From Pestalotiopsis fici W106-1 (Eukaryota > Ascomycota > Sordariomycetes > Amphisphaeriales > Sporocadaceae), in contig NW_006917097.1 of assembly GCF_000516985.1 (NCBI RefSeq), positions 1,674,001-1,738,000 of the forward strand: DNA of 64,000 nt. The letters are read 5' to 3'. Positions 56,586 through 64,000 of the stretch are shown piece by piece (position 1 is the first letter of the stretch; every line of letters starts with the position of its first letter). The translations under genes were made by a program, and so were the position numbers. The notes below the pieces were generated by a model. That model saw only the letters and a list, made by a program, of their open reading frames with translations, was not told the DNA's origin and did no database searches.

Positions 56586-57319
56586 ACTATCGTAATGATT
56601 GAAAATCGAAATTATTTGATTGTTTCCGCATTCGAGGTTCAACGAGCACTTTTAGGAGTCATACCAGGGGATTCCGAACTGGCGATGACACCAGTGATTG
56701 CGAATTAGTAAGCGCCGTAAGCACTGTCGGGTCCTGCCCGCCCACCAATGAAGCTCGCTTACCTTGATGCTTGCTTATACCAACAAGATCCACCCTGACC
56801 AAAGACATTCTTCTCGATGGATATGTCCATGAGAGAGTTTGACTTGACAGCCTACCGAAGTAGGTATGCAGTAATTAACCCGTCAACCACCGCGGAACGG
56901 AGTAGGATATGTACTATTTCAACGCTGCTTTGCATTGCGACTATCGCTCCACAAGAATGATGGTTTCGTCGGACATGATCAAGTAGTTCATTCGACAAAC
57001 CAGGCAAAATTTAGCAAGTACAAAAAGAATGACACTAGAATATATGATATACGCAATTGTACCAGTAATCAAAGCTTACTCGGGTTGCCGATGCGCTCTT
57101 ACATTAGGTTGGGGCGCTGGTGCCAAATCCTGGGCGCTCCCACTTCAACCTTCTTGTATATAATTATAATCTAGTTAATCACAAGAACGTCTAATAAGTA
57201 ATGTTCTGGCGTCTTGATTGGTGTTGAATCGGAGCTCTATCGGCGCTCGGGTAGCATTTCACAATTCTGATCATCCTTATTCCGGCATATACCAAGATTT
57301 AAAATCAGCTACATCCAGA
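56586..57319. other. Intergenic, no supported gene
   Basis: The region is upstream of both the bZIP (minus) and the truncated dehydrogenase (plus). It is increasingly AT-rich to the right. No coding frame or RNA gene was identified. Confidence 0.5.
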
Positions 57320-57848
57320 ATGGAAGTCGGTGGATATGCGTTTGTTGCTGGAGGAGGTGATATGATCCCCCCCCCCCCCCCATACCCACACAATGGCCAA
57401 ATAACTGACATTCCCAATGCCTTGAAGCAAGTGGTTTAGGCAAAGCCTGCTGCTACGCCTTTGCCAGAGAGGGCGCTACCGGTGTGGTCGTTGCCGACAT
57501 CGACATTGATGCCGCCGAAGAGACGGCGTCAGAAATCAGGGCGCTGGCCACGCATCCAGAGTTCCTGGCCGAAGCGGTCCAGCTTGACCTCGGCGCGGAA
57601 GAGTCGATCCAGAGTGCCATTTCATACACGACCGCCATTTTTGGTCGCGTTGATTACTCAATACATTGCAATGGAGTAAGTCATTACCATGAAATACTTT
57701 AAATACTTTGTTTTACATGCCCTGAGGGCCCAGTTCCAAGCTGATTGCATTGCAGATGCCCAATCGGACTTGTGACCTAATCGCACAAGCCAGCTTCGTC
57801 GATCTCAAACGCCTCCTTGAGCTTGATATCCACAGAGCCGTTGTTTAA
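57320..57848 (+). pseudogene. Truncated short-chain dehydrogenase/reductase
   Basis: Three exons (57320-57356, 57428-57675 and 57756-57848) join in frame to give 125 residues. The Rossmann start is clear: MEVGGYAFVAGGASGLGKAC carries the TGxxxGxG-type nucleotide loop (here GGASGLGK), followed by GVVVADID, LDLGAEESI, FGRVDYSIHCNG and then a MPNRTCDLIAQASF segment. Homology-like sequence stops after LLELDI, where the frame meets TAA at 57846. The catalytic Ser and YxxxK of the family, normally beyond residue 140, are missing, and no continuation was found downstream. The splice sites remain intact, which suggests recent truncation or rearrangement. Intron 1 holds a run of 15 C. A hidden further intron is possible but unlikely. 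Confidence 0.7.
57367..57381 (+). repeat. Homopolymer run of 15 C
   Basis: A run of 15 cytosines inside the first intron of the truncated dehydrogenase gene. Such runs are prone to slippage and to miscounting in sequencing, but being intronic it does not alter the coding frame. Confidence 0.9.
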
Positions 57849-60812
57849 CAAGTATTGCTTTAGAGAATTCTTCATACTTCTGAGGAACAACATTTCGTGT
57901 AACAGACTTTGTTTGTACATTGGGGAGATGCTAGAATTAGGGTCGAAAGAACTGATATCATATGACAACACGCTGTTCAGGCTCTTCCAGCGTAAAGCCT
58001 ATTGTGCCGGGTGCCCCTTACCAGAACTCTAGGCACTTGCAGCATATATAAATGAATGCTAGACCTGTGATTTATACGTCGGCCGGAACCTATAGGGTAG
58101 ACACAAAGAGCGAAGAGTTGTGATGGACGCTTCAGCAAGAAGACTCCAGCCCAGCACGGTGATAATCAGCCATGTGTTCATGGCATGTGATTGATACACA
58201 AGGGATTGTACAATCCCTTTATCCTCAATTGAAGGCTCGCATCGATAATGGACTCAAACTTAAACGGGAATGTCATTGCTTTTCAGGACATCCACAAGGG
58301 TGAAAGCCCACACTGCGGCTCTTCACTGTCGCGCTTGTTTCTTTTCTTTATCTTCTCAGACCTGTTTGAGCTTCCGAGAATAGGGAACTCTGTTCTCATG
58401 CATTCGACTCCAATTTTCTAGCGGATGGGGAGACTTTCGCGGTAAATTACAAGATAAGCATCCTGCCATTTGCCGCGGAGTCCAAATCCTTCATGCCTAC
58501 CGGGAGTCATGGGGAAATAAAGCAATTCGTCGATCCGCGTTGGTTCTAAAAGTGTGCTTGCCGTTGCGTTTTCCTTCCAAGTGATCAATCATAATGAGGC
58601 CGCTGCAGTATCACTTCTCAAAGCTCTATCAAACGATCCGTTCGAGCTCGGTCGCACTCTGGTTGGTACCAGGCGCATCCTAGTTGATTCTTCAGATTCT
58701 TTGTGGACCATGTTGCTAGTGACCCATCATTATCCCCTGGCGAGGTAAGCATTTCTCATCTTCAAATAAGCCTGCTATTCCGAGGACGACTTCGAGAACG
58801 ACCCGCAAGATAAAATTTCCCAGGTTTCGAGATGAACAATAGTGAATACTACGTCTATCTATTTACAGGCAAGACCACTGTATCAGATAGGTCCAGCGCC
58901 ACGTGTTGGTGATCTCGGCCCTCGGCCAGTGGACACTCTAGCGGAGCCGTTGAGGCATCGTGGCCCACTAGGTCGTGATGTGGGCGGCGAAATTCCGTTT
59001 CACTCCAGCTTGCTTGGAATATTCACATGACAAATAAGGTCAGTACCTCAAGAGTTTTGCAGTGTATTATACTAGAGTCCCAGCCTTCCCAGGTCAGAAC
59101 CTGTCAACCACGGTAGCGAAGGCCGTCCCTTGAGGGTCCAAGAGGGCCAATAGATAAGCGAAATCCCAGTCAAGACTTAAGCGATATAAGTTGATTCCAG
59201 CCTTCGGGGACTTTTATACTTGATATTGATTAAAACGTGGGCTGGACTCTTCTGTTTGATGGAGCAATCCCCGAATTTCCAAGTTTCCAACGTCCAGGTT
59301 CAGTCCCTTGCACCCGCAGATTTCATGATTCAAATATCAAATATCTGTCTTGACTTGGTAGCCGAGGTTGCCGCGGGTTTTGTTCTCATATCTCCTTCAT
59401 TCTACAGATGACATGAATGTAAGCGGCAAATATCGTGCATATTCAATTACCACGAGGATGATGTTGCGGCGTCGTAAGTCCCATGGGCCAAGGGAGAGGC
59501 GGCTCTTGCGGCTGAAGCAGGAATCTGCCTTGCGTCGCAGCCCGACTGATTTGTCAAACTCGCAAGTACGTACATCGCCTACAAGTTTATGCCTTTTAGA
59601 AGCGTGGACCCTTGGCTGCCGAGGACTCCGATTCGAAGCCATACATACATCTATGCTATAGTACATGATAATATGAAGATCCCGGCGGGGCTGTACACAG
59701 AATCCGGAACAGCCCCTCCATGAAGAAGAAAGAGGGAGCCAAGGCATTGCGAGCATGCGCATCAGAACCCTAAAAGATCACACACCAAGGAGTGACAGTT
59801 TGTAAAAAGAAAAAAGAATCATGCTCAATCACCACAAAAGTGCAATGTAAAAGCATGAGAGTGCTAGTAGAAACAAATCCTACAATATACTACATACTAA
59901 CTACGACTGCGTAGTAGTAGGTATGGAGCCCCTAACGTAGCTAGCTGGCGGGCTGGGGATAAACTCCGAAACATGGCAATGAGGGCTAGTCTTCACCTAT
60001 TCTTGCCAGTACCGCTTCTTGCATACCATGCCAACTATCTAACGAGTCCAACGGAGCGGCCAAATAACTATGTCCGTTCCAACCGTCTTCCATACTCGAT
60101 GCTAGCTAGGGATGTACGCAATTAATACTACTCGAACGTAGACTAGAACATCGAAACTGACCGGGCATCTTTGTACGTATGTGACAGGTAAACCGATTGG
60201 TTGAGACTATTATTAGAGTTAACTTCTCCACGTCGTGCCCACATTGTCCCCTCACCGGAGCGTTTCCGATTCAACCAACATTGGTTTTGGTCGAATCTGG
60301 AACCAAAGTCCGGGAATTAAGAAATTAGCAAAGGGTGATGTGCCGTCTGCTTCAGATGTGCGCAGAAGTGACCATGCCGTCCTGGATTTTCTTGTCTCTT
60401 GGTGGACGCCAGTCTCTTACTGGTTCTGAGCTGTGTAAACTCGAGGGGTGCCCCCCTGGATGCCCAGAACGGGGAACCGGGGCACCCTGGACGGAGACGC
60501 GTGGTCGGCGTCGTCGTTACATGGGCCGAGAATTCCGCCGCGAAAGCAACTCCCTTCATGATCCATAATGGCCTTGTGTGCATAGTGGCCGGCCGCCCGC
60601 ATTCTCCCTTTCTCCCAATTGAGAAATCAGTGGCGATCACATTGCGCGGTCCAGATGCATTACGCCGTGTACAGGCTTCAGACCTCGATTGACCAACCCC
60701 ATTGCTTGTATTGGTGGAAACATCAGCAACTATGCACATCTACAGGGGCCGCCTAATAAACATCAGATCTGGGCGGAGCTCCAGATATCCTCTAGACCCC
60801 TGGTGTAGTCTG
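57849..60812. other. Apparently gene-free accessory DNA
   Basis: About 3 kb following the truncated dehydrogenase with no convincing gene. Small frames (58554-58748, 58842-59030, 59220-59411, 59368-59661, 60235-60692 plus and antisense partners) show no motif or splice-linked partner. The truncated gene at the left edge and the assembly gap at the right suggest a rearranged or repeat-rich interval. Confidence 0.45.
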
Positions 60813-61066
60813 TCACGACCGTGGATTGGGCTGTATTCTTGCGAGCTCGGGTGTTTCGACGCGAATAATCGCTTCTGACATACATATAATGTAGCCTTGG
60901 CAATTGGTGGTTTTTAACATGCAGATGGGCGTCCACATTTGTGTCCGGCGGAGAACCTTGGACACTGTCTTTTCATCCGATGTCACGATGGGAGAAATGC
61001 CATTAGACTTTCCTGCAAAGATGACGTTGACAAATTGAGACACCTTTTCCCAATCCTTTCGAATAA
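60813..61066 (-). other. Possible gene fragment cut by the assembly gap
   Basis: On the minus strand a frame runs out of the N gap for about 83 codons to a stop at 60813. It is hydrophilic and moderately coding-like (DWEKVSQFVNVIFAGKSNG and then VTSDEKTVSKVLRR). Its beginning lies in or beyond the gap. No family is recognised, and a chance open frame cannot be excluded. Confidence 0.25.
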
Positions 61067-61166
61067 NNNNNNNNNNNNNNNNNNNNNNNNNNNNNNNNNN
61101 NNNNNNNNNNNNNNNNNNNNNNNNNNNNNNNNNNNNNNNNNNNNNNNNNNNNNNNNNNNNNNNNNN
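61067..61166. other. Assembly gap of 100 N
   Basis: Exactly 100 undetermined bases, the usual placeholder for a scaffold join of unknown size. Distances across it should not be trusted. Confidence 0.99.
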
Positions 61167-61259
61167 TCGTCTTTTCTTATGTTGAATTAAAGTGGTCGAC
61201 CATTTAATCTGGCATAACCAGCCACACCATCGTATACGAGCAACTTTCTTGATCACCGA

Positions 61260-62546
61260 ATGGATGATTCGAACCGTCCGCCAGAAGGAGGAATTATGGG
61301 AGGATCAGCAAATGAGGATACCGACGGCCAAAAGGCGGCCTACATGATGCCGCAAGGTCTCTCGGCTGTCATCTTGGCCTTGTCGATATTCTTTGGCATC
61401 ACGTCGCTGGGCGTGGTATCTCTCAGGTTATGGATCCGAGGCCGGGCGAATATACTAGGCTGGGATGACTATCTAATGGCCACTGGCTTGGCTTTGTTCC
61501 TGGTGGCTGCTGGCATGGCTTCGTATGACACGTTTCAAGGATTGGGCTCTCCGACCGATTTAGTTGATGATGATATGGAGATCATTGGCCTGAAGGTGAG
61601 AATCGAGCCCTCGTTTCTTCTGCAGGTATTGTGCTAATGGGTCTGCAGTATGTATGGATATGGCAGCTCTTTTACATGGTATCCCTGGTCTTTATCAAGA
61701 ACAGCATCTGTATCACAATGTTGCGAATCGCCATCCAACGTGCGCATCGATGGGCACTCTACGTCACAATAGCGCTATCCACAGCCGTCGGACTCGTCGG
61801 TTTCATCGGTATGCTTTCCGTCTGTCGTCCCATCACGGCACAGTGGGAAGGCGGCGGCCAATGCGCTCCTCGAAGCACGGTAGTTATTCTCAACTATACC
61901 ATCTCGGCTGGCGCCATCGTCACGGATTGGGCATGTGCCATCATTCCTGCCTGTATCCTCTGGAACGCGCAGATGAAGAGAAATGTCAAGCTCTCTGTTG
62001 GCATCGTGCTGGCATTGGGTTCATTGGCGTCGCTGTCAACGATTATCCGAATTCCGTACCTGAGGTACTACAACGAGCTGGGAGACTTTCTTTGTAAGTG
62101 ACTGACTTCGGCATGTTACCAGATAATGAAGACTAACTCGGGTTGGAACAGACAAGGTCGGCAACATTGTCCTCTGGTCTGTCCTCGAAGGTGGAATTGG
62201 CCTAATCGCCGGATCCTTACCCATGCTGCGACAATTCTTCAAAGGGTGGCTTGGAAGCACCGTACGAAGTACCGCCGTAGGACCCTCACAAATCCCTACA
62301 ACAAATCGAGGAATGCAAAGAAAGCACAGCGTTTACTCACAGACGGGCAAGCCGCCTCCGTACTCTGTCCGCGGCTCGAGAGTAAGGGACGATAGAGACT
62401 GGGCGCGACTGGACGACTCCGGCACGGATTTACACCACCTCCACAATGTCCCAGAGCACAATGACTCTCAGTACGAGCTATCCGAACTTGGTCGCCGAGA
62501 TGCCGTAGGTATAATTCGGGACCTGGAAAAGAACATGGAGAAATAG
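61260..62546 (+). CDS. Rhodopsin-like (PTH11-type) seven-helix membrane protein
   Basis: Three exons (61260-61595, 61649-62093 and 62152-62546) give 391 residues. The introns are 53 and 58 bases, with GTGAGA and GTAAGT donors and CAG acceptors; both keep phase. Helices are predicted near residues 34-56, 70-88, 113-137, 148-170, 188-215, 225-247 and about 264-286. Signature features of the fungal rhodopsin-domain (PTH11-related) family are RLWIRGRANILGWDDYLM, the YVWIWQLFYMVSLVFIKNSI segment, CRPITAQWEGGGQC and RIPYLRYY. There is no CFEM domain at the N-terminus. A cytosolic tail of about 100 residues carries Ser/Tyr and acidic patches. The family includes surface-sensing receptors, but most members have no known ligand. 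The ATG at 61260 lies only 94 bases after the N gap, so the promoter is partly missing. Confidence 0.88.
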
Positions 62547-63715
62547 ATACGAGGGAAGAAGACCGAAAAAAAAGTGTTATTTGCTTATTAGCCGTTTCAG
62601 TAGTAGAAGCGAGCACATGGCGTAAAGCCAGATGATACCCCGAATTGCTTACAGTCTTTACAATAAATTTTCCTTTATTGAAGTATTCTCTTGTTGACCC
62701 TCTTATATATAATGCTCTCGAAAAGATATGACTATCGGCAATTCTGGCACTGCTTCAATTAATGATGACTTTAGGTACTTTGATAAGATCCTTGGCCAAT
62801 TACGAACAGATATTTGACGTGGCCTCGAGATACTAACTCTATACGATAGGCCGGTGGTCTTTGGACAATAATAATATCAAGTGTAGGCCATCGGCCGTTT
62901 TATTGAAAGCAATAGCAGGGTGACGAATGAGTAGTTCCCCGTTTCGCTCGGGATCACCATACAAACATGTTCTGTCGAACCAGTCCGTCAAGACTCGGAT
63001 ATTGTATCTACTTCGAAAGGGATGGCCAACCTCAACCTTGCCAATTCAAGAGCTGCGCGATTTCCAAGACGCCAGTGAACAAGCCACTATTATTGGAAAG
63101 CATTTAGGAACAAATCACACATGGTGAACCTTGTATTTGATTTTACACTGGTTCGAGGTTTGGTCATTCATAGATTAATAAGGGTCTCCTTGTGTCCCAA
63201 AGTCATAGGTCTTGTCAGTCTATCCTAGAAAGACCCTGGAGACAGCACCTTCGCGCTCCGGTAACTCAGGACATCAGCAACCCTTGGAGGACTCCAAATG
63301 CTCTCTGAAGCCCTCAGTGTATCGACATAAAGTTGAAAACCGCTGCTTGTAATATTTTGCGATTATTGGAAATAAGATTCCAGGTATACTCTGGGGTGGA
63401 TGAAGGGTGCATTGAATATGAAATCTTCTAGTATTGTCGATATTGCCTGAAATTGCTTTTCGTTTCTCATCCACAAATTAGCCAGACGAACCGTTAATAG
63501 CTTGAAATTATTACATTCAGCAAGCCGTATTTTCAAGTTTGTACTCAGTACAAGAGAATGAGGAGCCTTAAGCAAATCGAGAGGAGGCCAGTGACCCTAT
63601 ATGAAGTACCATACCTCCTTCAATAACATATAAGGAGGGTAGAACTGGTTCATTTGCCCTAAAGTAGGTCATAAAAGCAAGAGGCTTCCAAAAGAAGAGA
63701 AGAAATCATATCGCA
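62547..63715. other. Intergenic, no supported gene
   Basis: This holds the 3' UTR of the receptor gene and AT-rich DNA with short overlapping frames on both strands. A CATAAAAG element at about 63670 could serve the candidate frame starting at 63716. Confidence 0.5.
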
Positions 63716-63799
63716 ATGGCTAATCAAATGCCACAGTTTCCAGTGACTGAACAATATCAGGAACTAGTCAGCAACCAAGTTCTAGGCCATGTCAAGTGA
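63716..63799 (+). CDS. Candidate first exon or very short gene
   Basis: ATG in a CGCAATGG context opens a 27-codon frame (MANQMPQFPVTEQYQELVSN and seven more) that ends in TGA. A GTGAGC donor sits within the last codons (63796), so this may be the first exon of a gene that continues to the right. I could not find a convincing second exon in the remaining 200 bases, and the window ends. No family is recognised. Confidence 0.25.
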   Translation: MANQMPQFPVTEQYQELVSNQVLGHVK

Positions 63800-64000
63800 G
63801 CACCTGCTTCCATTGCGAAATAATGATATGCTTCCAGCAGCTTGGAGACGCACACGTTGTGGACATGAGATCGAGTATGCATTGGTACAGCAGTCTTTGG
63901 GCCTTTGAGCCAGATTTGCATAGGAGCCATCTGTCTAGATCTTGAAGTACATTGAAGATGTAGTCGGACAGGAAAAGACCTAACCTCGTGGCTAGGCAGT
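63800..64000. other. Window end, nothing further supported
   Basis: About 200 bases with an acceptor-like CTTCCAG at about 63839, but no frame beyond it stays open for more than a few codons when joined to the preceding candidate exon. Confidence 0.4.

Noticed and set aside
59615..59660. tRNA on the minus strand at CGATTCGAAGCC
   Set aside because: Poor B-box match and no companion elements.
57849..60812. Hidden transposon remnant or heavy RIP mutation
   Set aside because: No reverse transcriptase, integrase or transposase motif and no extreme TpA excess was apparent by eye; a repeat search would be needed to decide.
1..64000. CRISPR arrays, insertion sequences, prophage or bacterial operons
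   Set aside because: The window is eukaryotic (spliced genes throughout) and I saw no regularly spaced repeats, transposase genes or phage genes.

Overview
The window reads as nuclear DNA from a filamentous ascomycete, most likely a Sordariomycete of the order Hypocreales. The grounds are short introns (mostly 49-160 nt) with GTAAGT-like donors, CTAAC-like branch sites and CAG/TAG acceptors, wide intergenic spaces, frequent ACCTACCT-type motifs, and fungal families such as PCL-type cyclin, DUF1996, PTH11-type rhodopsin-like receptor, DUF1996-type secreted protein and CYP65-like P450. The species is an inference from general features; no database search was possible.

Layout. 1-4.9 kb: no convincing gene, then a pyrimidine- and repeat-rich leader in front of a PCL-type cyclin (4940-6085). 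6.1-12.9 kb: a gene-poor stretch holding one candidate Pol III-type structured RNA (about 11879-12042). 12.9-22.5 kb: SRP40/Nopp140-like nucleolar protein (minus), a four-helix membrane protein, a PEX11-family peroxisome protein (minus), a phosphoglycerate-mutase-fold phosphatase (minus) and an Ala/Pro-rich four-exon gene. 25-28 kb: two small tandem genes with matching core promoters (a 146-residue acidic protein and a 30-residue Cys/His microprotein), then the PP2A activator RRD1 (minus). 28.9-38.3 kb: a large unknown, probably nuclear protein and a 1491-residue coiled-coil protein with 29-residue tandem repeats. 40-45.3 kb: three membrane-traffic genes side by side, AGE2 ArfGAP, SFT1-like SNARE (minus) and LSB3/YSC84.

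From about 45.4 kb the content changes to accessory genes: a six-exon P450, a divergent kinesin, a secreted DUF1996 protein (minus), a Cys/His-rich protein, a hemerythrin-like protein that has lost expected metal ligands, a bZIP factor (minus), a short-chain dehydrogenase cut off after its Rossmann half, about 3 kb of apparently gene-free DNA, a 100-N assembly gap, and a seven-helix rhodopsin-like protein.

I resolved exon structures by hand by checking that splice junctions keep phase and join conserved motifs. The observations I consider most worth checking are: an 89-codon in-frame, coding-like tract directly after the SRP40 stop; the candidate Pol III RNA at 11.9 kb; a perfect 18-bp hairpin in the shared 3' region of two convergent genes; the 30-residue CxxH...CxxC microprotein with its own TATA promoter; the divergent kinesin beside a P450; the ligand-poor hemerythrin; and the truncated but still splice-competent dehydrogenase. 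I did not find a clearly new multi-gene system.
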